Positions 24,471 through 30,246 of a DNA stretch of 30,246 nt are shown here, in pieces. The position numbers and the translations under genes were made by a program. Every line of letters begins with the position of its first letter. Position 1 is the first letter of the stretch. Under the pieces are notes generated by a model. The model saw only the letters and a list, made by a program, of their open reading frames with translations. It was not told the origin of the DNA and ran no database searches. Origin of the DNA: an uncultured Oscillospiraceae bacterium. Lineage in GTDB: Bacteria; Bacillota; Clostridia; Oscillospirales; Oscillospiraceae. The stretch is taken from NCBI GenBank assembly GCA_934572325.1, contig CAKTKT010000019.1:1-30246 (forward strand), in the 5' to 3' direction.

Positions 24471-25058
24471 TTATCCGACAGCGTATTCCGCCGCCCACTG
24501 CGCCGCGAGACGCGCGGCGGCAGTGTCGCCGGAGGAGCGGACGTCGGCAAGGCGTGTGTCCGCATCGTTTTCCAGCGCGGCGCGGAGCGCACGGCGGTAC
24601 GCCGTGTATTTCTCGCCCAGCCCAAGCCGCCGGCGCAGCTCCTCTCCGGCAGCCTCGCCCACAAGCACGCCTATCATGGGCGCGTCCGCGTTCAGCACGT
24701 CCAGCAGCGCCTCGCGGAACTGCGGGATGATGAGGTCAAAACCGCCGAAGGCATCCGCCACGGTGAAGGGGTAATACTGCGCCTCCTGCAAAAGGCGCAC
24801 ACCCTCGCCGCGAAATATCTCGCTGTCGTGCGTCCAGCGCGCCCCGCCGCAGCGGAGAAAAACCAACGCCTCATACCCGGCGATACCCGCAGCGCTCGCC
24901 GCCGGCAGCAGCGCGTATCCTGCCGCCGTGCCGTCGGGCGCACGCTCTGCTTGCGTCACGTAGCCGCCCGCACAGGCGAGCTTATCGCCCAGCGCGGTTT
25001 TGATTATTCCGGAGCAATCGGCGCACGACGCTCCTGTGAAGATAAGATGCTTTTCCAT
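24471..25058 (-). CDS. NTPase-like protein with degenerate P-loop
   Basis: A 195-residue soluble protein. The layout resembles THEP1-type nucleoside-triphosphatases: an N-terminal strand and glycine loop (HLIFTGASCADCSG, residues 4-17), then GGYVTQ near 31, and a hydrophobic strand FDLIIPQFREALLDVL near 107 where Walker B would sit. However, the loop lacks the GKS/GKT lysine and has a CxxC pair (Cys12, Cys15) in its place, and the Walker B strand ends in Pro-Gln rather than Asp-Glu. It may therefore no longer hydrolyse nucleotides and could bind metal or have a structural role. AAGGAG precedes the ATG by 6 bases; the frame upstream of 25058 runs back over the opposite gene and is not coding. 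The family assignment is tentative. Confidence 0.7.
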   Translation of the reverse strand: MEKHLIFTGASCADCSGIIKTALGDKLACAGGYVTQAERAPDGTAAGYALLPAASAAGIAGYEALVFLRCGGARWTHDSEIFRGEGVRLLQEAQYYPFTVADAFGGFDLIIPQFREALLDVLNADAPMIGVLVGEAAGEELRRRLGLGEKYTAYRRALRAALENDADTRLADVRSSGDTAAARLAAQWAAEYAVG

Positions 25059-25154
25059 GGTGCTCTCCTTGCTTTTTTTACGATTATACCATCCAAACGC
25101 AGCGAAAAACAAGAGCGCCGTGCGGGTATGACTGCTTTTTGTCAAGGCTTGCCG

Positions 25155-25184
25155 TTGACATATGCACGGTTTGAGTAATATAAT
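25155..25184 (+). promoter_or_regulatory. Consensus promoter of the DUF554/AraC genes
   Basis: A perfect TTGACA (25155-25160), an 18-base spacer and a perfect TATAAT (25179-25184), 34 bases before the DUF554 ATG. It is the strongest promoter by eye in the window. Confidence 0.8.
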
Positions 25185-25218
25185 TTGCGCATGATCAATG
25201 TTTTCCGGAGCTACAGCT

Positions 25219-25929
25219 ATGATTGCCACAGTAGTAAACAGCGCCGCAATAATAATCGGTGGGCTTATCGGCAGCCTTTTCGGAGGGAAAATAGGGGAGC
25301 GGTACACAAAGCCGCTTCTTACCGCCATGGCTTTCATCGTCGGCATAATCGGCATACAGGGCGCGATAGGGACGAGCAACATTCTCATCGTCGTTATCTG
25401 TACCGTTATCGGGCTTGTCATCGGCATCGCTCTCCGCCTTGACGACAGGATAAACGGACTTGGTGATAGGGTAAAGGACAGGCTCCCGGGCACGAAGCTC
25501 TGTCAGGGGCGGTTTTCCGACGCGATAGTCACGTCGTCGCTCCTTTTCTGTGTCGGCAGCATGGCGATCCTCGGCTCTATACAGGCAGGGCTCAACCGCG
25601 ATTACTCCACGCTTTTCACCAAGGCGGTAATAGACGGCGTCTCCGCCATCGCGTTCTCGGCGGCGCTCGGACCGGGGGTCATCCTCTCGGCAATACCCGT
25701 GTTTATCATTCAGGGGGCGATCACTCTCCTCGCGGGCGTGGCGGAGCCGTATCTCACGAGCGAGATAATAACCGAAATGTCCGCCGTCGGCGGACCTATC
25801 TTCCTCGCCATGTCCGTAAATATGCTGGAGCTTCGGCAGGAGCGGATAAAGATCGGCGATATGATCCCCGCGATCCTCATGCCGATAGTCTATTTTCCCG
25901 CTGCAAGCCTGCTGGGGAAGCTGTTCTGA
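25219..25929 (+). CDS. DUF554 family membrane protein
   Basis: A 236-residue multi-pass membrane protein of the DUF554 (YqgA/YdfK) family. The start MIATVVNSAAIIIGGLIGSL is characteristic, as are the glycine-rich helices AMAFIVGIIGIQGAIG and VICTVIGLVIGIALRLDD, and a later VGSMAILGSIQAGL. The function of the family is unknown; transport has been suggested from topology. The ATG at 25219 has CGGAG 8 bases upstream, whereas an ATG at 25198 lacks a ribosome site. The AraC-type gene begins 9 bases after its stop, so the two are probably co-transcribed from the consensus promoter. Confidence 0.88.
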   Translation: MIATVVNSAAIIIGGLIGSLFGGKIGERYTKPLLTAMAFIVGIIGIQGAIGTSNILIVVICTVIGLVIGIALRLDDRINGLGDRVKDRLPGTKLCQGRFSDAIVTSSLLFCVGSMAILGSIQAGLNRDYSTLFTKAVIDGVSAIAFSAALGPGVILSAIPVFIIQGAITLLAGVAEPYLTSEIITEMSAVGGPIFLAMSVNMLELRQERIKIGDMIPAILMPIVYFPAASLLGKLF

Positions 25930-25938
25930 TGCAAAGCA

Positions 25939-26916
25939 ATGAATGAAAACCATAATAAAATTAAAGCCCCGATGCCGCATGACGACATAGTCGCCCGCGC
26001 CGCTGACCACTGCGTCTACCGGCTGGGCAGCACCAACGGTGAAGCCCTGCTCACGGTGTACCCGGTTTTTCCTGGAATAGTGATCAGCTATTACGATGTC
26101 CATGCCTCCGTGCGCGTGGCGGAGAGTGACAGCCGGAGCGGGCTCATCGAGATATGCCACTGCCGCGAGGGGAGGATAGAGTATCAGTGCGGGGATGAGT
26201 TTTATTTTCTCGCGCCGGGCGACCTGTCTGTTTCCGTGCGCGGCAGCGAGAGAGGTGATGAGCGCTTCCCAACGGGGCACTATCACGGCATCTCGGTCAC
26301 GATAGATCCCCTGCGCGCACCGGAATGTCTTTCATGCCTTTTGGAGGATGTGGATGTGCGTCCGAGTGCGCTTATAGAGAAATTCTGCGCTGACGCGCCC
26401 TTTTTCGTCACGCGCTCTTCGCGCGAGGTGAGCCATATATTTGCCGAGCTTTACACCGTGCCGGAGAATATCCGCAAGGGATATTTCAAGGTAAAAACTC
26501 TGGAGCTGCTGCTATTTTTGAGCGCCGTGCCTGCTGCTCCGCCGAAAAAGAGCAGGTACACCCGCCCGCAGATCGCGCTTGCCCAGCAGGTGTGTTCCTA
26601 TCTTTCAGAACACCGCGAGCACAAATTCACCATGCAGGAGATGTCCGCGCACTTTGGCGCGTCGCCGTCACTCATCAACAAATGCTTCTCCGGCGTTTAC
26701 GGCATGACGCCGCCGGCGTATCTGCGCGCGCAAAAAATGTATGGCGCGGCGCGACTTCTGCGCGATACGGACAGAACAGTGCTAGATATTGCCGGACAGT
26801 TCGGCTATGACAACGCCAGCAAGTTTGCCAAGGCATTCCGCAGCGTGATCGGAGTGTCGCCGACAGAGTACCGCAGCGGCATCGACAGCGATAGCTGCGC
26901 ACCGTTCGGAGACTGA
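25939..26916 (+). CDS. AraC-family transcriptional regulator
   Basis: A 325-residue regulator. The C-terminal two helix-turn-helix domain runs from about residue 215: FTMQEMSAHFGASPSLINKC as the first helix pair, then VLDIAGQFGYDNASKFAKAF and GVSPTEYRSG, a canonical AraC ending. The N-terminal about 200 residues look like a cupin-type sensing region (EYQCGDEFYFLAPGDLSVSV), similar to PchR/RipA-like iron or siderophore regulators. The ribosome site is weak, consistent with coupling to DUF554. It is followed by the DUF3793-flavodoxin operon, whose promoter carries direct repeats suited to an AraC dimer, so that operon is the likely target. The inducer is unknown. Confidence 0.9.
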   Translation: MNENHNKIKAPMPHDDIVARAADHCVYRLGSTNGEALLTVYPVFPGIVISYYDVHASVRVAESDSRSGLIEICHCREGRIEYQCGDEFYFLAPGDLSVSVRGSERGDERFPTGHYHGISVTIDPLRAPECLSCLLEDVDVRPSALIEKFCADAPFFVTRSSREVSHIFAELYTVPENIRKGYFKVKTLELLLFLSAVPAAPPKKSRYTRPQIALAQQVCSYLSEHREHKFTMQEMSAHFGASPSLINKCFSGVYGMTPPAYLRAQKMYGAARLLRDTDRTVLDIAGQFGYDNASKFAKAFRSVIGVSPTEYRSGIDSDSCAPFGD

Positions 26917-26943
26917 AAAAGCATATCCCATAAAATCACTGTG

Positions 26944-26974
26944 AATTTGGAGCCTCATTCGCATAATTTGGAGC
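26944..26974 (+). promoter_or_regulatory. AATTTGGAGC direct repeats, candidate AraC operator
   Basis: AATTTGGAGC occurs at 26944-26953 and again at 26965-26974, 21 bp apart (two helical turns). The second copy reaches the -35 position of the promoter whose -10 is TATAAT (26997-27002). The -35 hexamer there, CGGATG, is poor, as expected for an activator-dependent promoter. Confidence 0.55.
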
Positions 26975-26985
26975 GGATGAGGCTC
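26950..26985 (+). terminator. Hairpin after the AraC gene
   Basis: GAGCCTCATTCGC and GCGGATGAGGCTC form a 13-bp stem with one mismatch around a 10-base loop, followed by ACGCTTTT. It overlaps the direct repeats, so the dyad may be terminator, operator or both. Confidence 0.5.
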
Positions 26986-26996
26986 ACGCTTTTGCA

Positions 26997-27002
26997 TATA
27001 AT
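26997..27002 (+). promoter_or_regulatory. -10 box of the DUF3793-flavodoxin operon
   Basis: A perfect TATAAT 73 bases before the TTG start at 27075, with no good -35 at 17 bases. The AraC-type direct repeats end where the -35 begins. Confidence 0.55.
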
Positions 27003-27074
27003 ACAGTCACAAAGAGAAACACAGCACGCATCAGTTAAACACATCTAACTATTTCATCTCAGGAGGTAAGGGCG

Positions 27075-27626
27075 TTGTCCGAGGACTTCATCATTGAGCA
27101 GTGCGCCCCGACGCTTGCGGGAATCAAAACGGGCAGTCTCTTCACCTGCCCCTACGATACAGAGGAGGAGATCCGGTCACGTGTGCGTGAGCTGAATCGG
27201 CTGCTCGTTCCAAAGGGGCTGTGTCTACTGCCTATGCGCTACAGCGCCAAGCGCGTTCTCATGTATCTTTACAGTCCGTTCCGTCTGCGGCGTGATCTGA
27301 ACGACAGGTGCGCGGAGGAGCTTCTGCGAGAGGCAGGCTATACCGACACCGTGGCGGAGCACAGTCTGGTGCGGCTCATCGGGCGGCTTCGCAGCGGCGA
27401 GGATTTCCCGCATGAGATAGGGCTTTTTCTCGGCTACCCGCCGGAGGACGTAAAGGGGTTCATTGAGCACAAGGCGGCGGATTTCAAATACTCTGGACTT
27501 TGGAAAGTCTACGGCGACGAGGGGAAAGCAAAGGAAATGTTTTACAAATACGAAAAATGTACGGACATCTACTGCCGTCTAAGCGAAGCAGGGTTCGGGA
27601 TAGAGCAGCTTGCAGTGGCAGTTTGA
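27075..27626 (+). CDS. DUF3793 family protein
   Basis: A 183-residue protein matching the clostridial DUF3793 family as I recall it: CAPTLAGIKTGSLFTCPY near the start and EIGLFLGYPPEDVKGFI with a following tyrosine/cysteine region (YEKCTDIYCRL) near the end. The start is TTG, supported by AGGAGG eight bases upstream. There is no signal peptide or membrane helix, so it is probably cytoplasmic. Its function is unknown. Across Clostridia it often stands beside a flavodoxin and an iron- or AraC-type regulator, as here, suggesting a role in metal limitation or haem/iron handling. The flavodoxin follows after 29 bases. Confidence 0.85.
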   Translation: MSEDFIIEQCAPTLAGIKTGSLFTCPYDTEEEIRSRVRELNRLLVPKGLCLLPMRYSAKRVLMYLYSPFRLRRDLNDRCAEELLREAGYTDTVAEHSLVRLIGRLRSGEDFPHEIGLFLGYPPEDVKGFIEHKAADFKYSGLWKVYGDEGKAKEMFYKYEKCTDIYCRLSEAGFGIEQLAVAV

Positions 27627-27655
27627 TATATCTAAGCAGAAAGGAAGTAAACGAT

Positions 27656-28081
27656 ATGAAAAATGCAGCAGTTATTTATTGGAGCGGCACCGGCAACACC
27701 GAGACCATGGCTAAGGCTGTGATCAAGGGGATGTGTTCAGTCGCCCCCGGCGCGGAGATCTACACACCCGGCAGTGTTAACGCCGAGCTCATTGCCTCGC
27801 TCGACGCTGTCGCGCTGGGATGTCCGGCAATGGGTTCGGAGGTGCTTGAAGAGGGAGAATTTGCACCTATGTTCGATGACATAAAGGGCGCTCTCGCGGG
27901 CAAGAGGGTTGCGCTCTTTGGTTCGTATGGCTGGGGCGATGGTGAGTGGATGCGCACATGGGAAGAGGATTGCGCCAATTCGGGCGTTGCCCTCGCGTGC
28001 GAGAGTGTCACTTGCTGTGAAGCCCCCGACGACACGATTCTCGAAGCCTGCAAGGAGCTTGGTAAGGCTCTCGCAAGCTGA
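27656..28081 (+). CDS. Flavodoxin
   Basis: A 141-residue short-chain flavodoxin that carries electrons on FMN and often replaces ferredoxin when iron is scarce. The phosphate-binding loop is clear: IYWSGTGNTETMAKAV (8-23). The second loop is LGCPAMGSEVLEEGEF, and FGSYGWGDGEW forms the third FMN-contacting loop. Length is typical of clostridial flavodoxins. AAAGGAAG lies a few bases before the ATG; the longer open frame upstream overlaps the DUF3793 gene and is not used. It shares the operon and the candidate AraC-controlled promoter with the DUF3793 gene. Confidence 0.93.
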   Translation: MKNAAVIYWSGTGNTETMAKAVIKGMCSVAPGAEIYTPGSVNAELIASLDAVALGCPAMGSEVLEEGEFAPMFDDIKGALAGKRVALFGSYGWGDGEWMRTWEEDCANSGVALACESVTCCEAPDDTILEACKELGKALAS

Positions 28082-28132
28082 CCGGCGTTAAATCCGTTAT
28101 CCATTTACACCTCTTATATTCGCTTCCATTAA

Positions 28133-28166
28133 CACACAGGGCGGGCATATTTGCCCGTCTTGTGTG
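28133..28166 (+). terminator. Hairpin downstream of flavodoxin
   Basis: CACACA pairs with TGTGTG at the base and GCGGGCA with TGCCCGT at the top, about 50 bases after the flavodoxin stop. No strong T-run follows. Confidence 0.5.
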
Positions 28167-28205
28167 CTTCAGATTTCAGTATGATGCTTCAATACCGTCA
28201 AAATA

Positions 28206-28236
28206 AGGGAGTGCCGCAGCCGCGACGCTCCCTTTT
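28206..28236 (+). terminator. Rho-independent terminator
   Basis: AGGGAGTG and CGCTCCCT form an 8-bp stem (one G-U pair) followed by TTTT. It is a better intrinsic terminator than the hairpin at 28133 and probably ends the flavodoxin transcript. The remaining bases of the gap 28082-28535 are the repeat element at 28283-28523; no gene is seen in it. Confidence 0.65.
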
Positions 28237-28282
28237 CCCACGCGATCTCTTGTGTAAGCGCGAAATATCAATTCAGCCTTTG

Positions 28283-28523
28283 AGTAACTGCTGATTAAAT
28301 ACGTTAGATGGCTGGGCGAGAAATAGTGTGATGAATCACACTATTTCATCAAATGCCGTCAGGCTCGCCGCTTGCGCGGCAACCGCCTGACATGGCGAAT
28401 AATTTATTCGGCTGATAAAATGAGCTTTTTGCAGAAATACTTTGTGTATTTCAAAAAAAGCTAATGAAATCGGACGGAAAATTATCCGTTCAGACGCTGA
28501 CAGCTATTTATTCAGCAGTTACT
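28283..28523. mobile_element. 241-bp hairpin-rich MITE-like element
   Basis: The ends are inverted: AGTAACTGCTGATTAAATA at the left and TATTTATTCAGCAGTTACT at the right match over 19 bases with one mismatch. The interior is a chain of hairpins: AAATAGTGTGAT/ATCACACTATTT (a perfect 12-bp stem near 28321-28346), GTCAGGC/GCCTGAC, CGAATAA/TTATTCG, and a long stem pairing AGCTTTTTGCAGAAATAC with its imperfect complement. There is no coding frame. The right end recurs alone at 3139-3172. No clear target-site duplication was found. It ends 12 bases after the zinc-ribbon gene. A non-autonomous mobile repeat or a structured interspersed RNA repeat are both possible. Confidence 0.65.
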
Positions 28524-28535
28524 TAATATCAGATT

Positions 28536-28775
28536 TTAATAGTCAATCTTTTTCGCTTTATCGAACATATTCCAGTCAAGATGCTGTCCGCAGCGGTCGC
28601 AGAACGACATATAATCACGCTCAAGCGTGATGCCGCATCGTGGGCACACTGCATAGTAAGAGGAGCATAGCCTCGCTCTCTCAACAACTGTCAAAGGGCG
28701 TCTGTAGCTCAGATAATACATAAATTCTGCCAATAAAACCGCAAATGACCTTCGGCTCACAACAAGCGCTATCAT
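28536..28775 (-). CDS. Small zinc-ribbon protein
   Basis: A 79-residue protein. The C-terminal part holds a zinc ribbon: CPRCG (Cys44, Cys47) and CDRCG (Cys59, Cys62), the usual four-cysteine arrangement. The N-terminal 30 residues are hydrophobic in places (FAVLLAEFMYYLSY) and may pack on a partner or membrane. Its ATG overlaps the stop of the XRE-type regulator gene (ATGA), so they are translationally coupled and probably function together. The ribosome site is poor, consistent with coupling. No function is recognised. Confidence 0.75.
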   Translation of the reverse strand: MIALVVSRRSFAVLLAEFMYYLSYRRPLTVVERARLCSSYYAVCPRCGITLERDYMSFCDRCGQHLDWNMFDKAKKIDY

Positions 28776-29149
28776 TTTTTGTGCAGACCTTCTTTCTTGC
28801 TTGCGTTAATCTGCGCTTCCACTTTATAGAGATTGGCGGAAATATTCATTATCGAGTTTTTGAGCACCTCTATCTCCTGCGCGATAGGGTGCAGCATGGG
28901 ATGCAGCGGTTCATCCTGAACGGTCACTTCGTCAGTCAACACCGAGCCCGACACCAATTCTGCCGGAGTTACGCCCATCTTTTTAGCAATAAGCTCAATC
29001 GTATCGGATCTCATGCACTGTGTGCCGTTCAGGTATGCCTGAAGCGATGACTTTCCTATGTTGAGCTCCTTTGAAAACTCTGCGATGGATAGATCGCTCT
29101 TGTCCATTGCCGCTCTTATGGAGACAGCAATGTTCTTTTGTATGTCCAA
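28772..29149 (-). CDS. XRE-family helix-turn-helix regulator
   Basis: A 125-residue DNA-binding protein. The XRE-type domain covers residues about 10-65: LSIAEFSKELNIGKSSLQAY is the recognition region, followed by TIELIAKKMGVTPAELV. The C-terminal part (EIEVLKNSIMNISANLYKVE) looks like a coiled coil that could mediate dimerisation. An ATG at 29167 is in frame, but AGGAGGTG lies inside that extension with 8-base spacing to a TTG at 29149, which is therefore chosen. It is coupled to the zinc-ribbon gene. The upstream 320 bases hold several dyads that may be its own operators. Confidence 0.85.
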   Translation of the reverse strand: MDIQKNIAVSIRAAMDKSDLSIAEFSKELNIGKSSLQAYLNGTQCMRSDTIELIAKKMGVTPAELVSGSVLTDEVTVQDEPLHPMLHPIAQEIEVLKNSIMNISANLYKVEAQINASKKEGLHKK

Positions 29150-29205
29150 CTGATCCACCTCCTGCATATAAGAATAAAAAAGTCGAGCCGCGAGGTAAAG
29201 ACCAG

Positions 29206-29256
29206 CTTTCCGGATAACGTACCGACTTTCCGGTACGTCACATTTGATGATGTGAC
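29206..29256. promoter_or_regulatory. Cluster of repeats and dyads upstream of the XRE gene
   Basis: CTTTCCGG occurs at 29206-29213 and 29226-29233 (20 bp apart). The second copy lies in the loop and arm of a perfect dyad ACGTACCG/CGGTACGT (29217-29238). It is followed at once by GTCACAT/ATGTGAC (29237-29256). The position upstream of the regulator suits autoregulation, or structured leader RNA. The rest of 29150-29434 has only the hairpin at 29301. Confidence 0.4.
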
Positions 29257-29300
29257 AGACTCCCTGCTTTTACACTTCTTTCCGTTCCCATATATCAACA

Positions 29301-29326
29301 AAAACCTCGGAAACACCGGAGGTTTT
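29301..29326. terminator. Hairpin with A/T flanks, bidirectional terminator
   Basis: AAAACCTC and GAGGTTTT form a stem around a 10-base loop, giving a T-tract on either strand (GAGGTTTTTG on the minus strand). It separates the XRE region from the right-end rearranged region. Confidence 0.55.
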
Positions 29327-29470
29327 CACACAAATAGTATAAAGTGACGCTGCCCGAAAACGACCTGCTCCTTATCATATAAAGAACATAGTTTCCGCGC
29401 TTTGTCAAGAAAAATCTTCAGTGAAGCACAATAGAGTATAAGGCAGGCAGTCATAGTCGCCGATAACAGC

Positions 29471-30020
29471 GTGGCAGAAAGCCGGAATAGGGAAAAGTTT
29501 GTGACTTATACAGGGGAGAAGCTGGACGCAGACACCGACATAGCTATAACACAGGTGGCGATGGCGCTCACCAATGCGGCGGAGGAAGAGAACAGCAGCA
29601 CGCGGGACATAGAGCAGAACGTGCGCGACGGCGTAAAACGCGCCCACAAGCCCCGCACAGGCGCAGAACGTGACGAAGGAACAGACGCCCGTGCGTTCCT
29701 CCGCGGGCACACAGACGGCGGAGGAAGCGCCCGCTGGGGTATACGAGGCAAAGTATAAAGGGCAGACAGGCGACGTGGTGGCTTTCGCCAGGCAGGGAGA
29801 CAGCTTTGCCATGCGGATAAAGATGCCGGACGGCACAAGGCGCGACGTAATGGAGAGCCAGGTGAAGCTTGACCCGGCGACGCGGGAAATGCTGGACACC
29901 GTGCGCCCGTATGAATACGGGGATGAAATAATCAACTCATACCGCGCAGAAAAAAACGGGGACAGCTTCAAGCTGTTCACACAGGCGTTTGCCACGGTCG
30001 CGGATCTGTACGGCAAATGA
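29471..30020 (+). pseudogene. Probably frameshifted hypothetical gene
   Basis: Two overlapping plus-strand frames look like halves of one gene. The first, from a GTG at 29471 with no ribosome site, reads EKFVTYTGEKLDADTDIAIT and continues acidic and helical to about codon 55. The second, open from just after a TAA near 29635, reads PAQAQNVTKEQTPV and then a compact domain (YEAKYKGQTGDVVAFARQGD, later MDGT-like MPDGTRRDVMES) ending YGK at 30020. Removing one A from the AAAA run at 29635-29638 would join them through a Pro/Ala/Gln/Thr linker. The first frame is open upstream to 29435, so the N-terminus may also be missing. No family is recognised. It may be a decayed mobile-element gene or a sequencing error. 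Confidence 0.5.
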
Positions 30021-30246
30021 CCTCCGCCGCGGTTTGTCCATGAATGGCATAATGAATCTTGTTTTGGACTTTCTTGAAAAACTGAATGGAGATTTCCGCC
30101 TTGGGATCATAGTCAATACTGGTCGCGTAGATTTCAAGCACCTGTCGATAAAACACCTTTTCCGAAGCACGGATATCGCGGATACGCTCCAGCAGCTCCT
30201 TGAAGTATCCGCCGCCACCCAGATTTTTCAGGCGCTCATCATCCAG
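29977..30246 (-). pseudogene. 3' end of a RhuM-family gene, running off the window, C-terminus replaced
   Basis: The minus-strand frame has no start in the window. It encodes GGGGYFKELLERIRDIRASE, then FYRQVLEIYATSIDYDPKAE and QNKIHYAIHGQTAAEVI, a pattern I recognise as the C-terminal part of RhuM-type virulence/toxin-associated proteins. In those proteins the segment after TAAE(V/I)I continues with a conserved tail; here it turns into CRTDPRPWQTPV and stops, reading through the complement of the neighbouring plus-strand gene. So the gene appears cut at about 30026 and fused to foreign sequence. RhuM genes are often in mobile or defence islands. Confidence 0.6.

Noticed and set aside
29405..30016. 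203-codon minus-strand frame at the right end
   Set aside because: Ser/Phe/Tyr-rich shadow composition, no ribosome site, and it covers the opposite strand of more plausible coding sequence.

Overview
The window looks like chromosomal DNA of a fairly GC-rich anaerobic Firmicute, most likely a gut Clostridia member of the Oscillospiraceae/Lachnospiraceae type. The reasons are strong AGGAGG ribosome sites, TTGACA/TATAAT promoters, lipobox (LAAC) binding proteins, a DUF3793-flavodoxin pair and a GltD-like iron-sulfur flavoprotein. No rRNA, tRNA or CRISPR array was seen. Taxonomy is inferred from gene content only.

Layout. 106-3024: one large fused ABC ATPase/FtsX-type permease. 3238-5152: a LysR regulator divergent from a small ORF and an MgtC/SapB-family membrane protein, with a perfect palindrome over the shared promoter. 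5313-8030 (minus): a 905-residue iron-sulfur/FAD/NAD(P) oxidoreductase. 8294-10329: an acyltransferase-3 membrane protein and a secreted protein of unknown function. 10434-14628 (minus): a propeller-plus-solute-binding lipoprotein and a secreted 5'-nucleotidase. 14789-16639: a remnant of an aminotransferase gene, then argS. 16772-24153 (minus): an eight-gene operon, in transcription order methyltransferase, solute-binding lipoprotein, two permeases, two ATPases, M14/aspartoacylase-type deacylase, second methyltransferase. 24471-25058 (minus): a P-loop-like protein with a degenerate nucleotide site. 25219-28081: DUF554 membrane protein, AraC regulator, DUF3793 protein and flavodoxin. 28283-30246: a hairpin-rich MITE-like element, a zinc-ribbon/XRE gene pair, a probably frameshifted gene and the 3' end of a RhuM-like gene running off the window.

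The most interesting unit is the 7.4-kb operon. Its five transporter subunits match NikABCDE/CntABCDF-type nickel or metallophore importers in order and size. Two related methyltransferases bracket the operon and a zinc-type deacylase is translationally coupled near its end. A perfect CCCCCATGGGGG dyad sits beside the promoter and resembles CsoR/RcnR-type metal-sensor operators. Together these suggest import and processing of a metal chelate, peptide or acyl/methyl-modified amino compound; the substrate is not visible from sequence. The DUF3793-flavodoxin operon has its own candidate AraC site: two AATTTGGAGC direct repeats 21 bp apart next to a promoter with no good -35.

Several promoters carry well-formed dyads, and most gene ends carry GC-rich hairpins. 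The right end of the window shows signs of rearrangement: a MITE-like repeat, a frameshift and a truncated RhuM gene.
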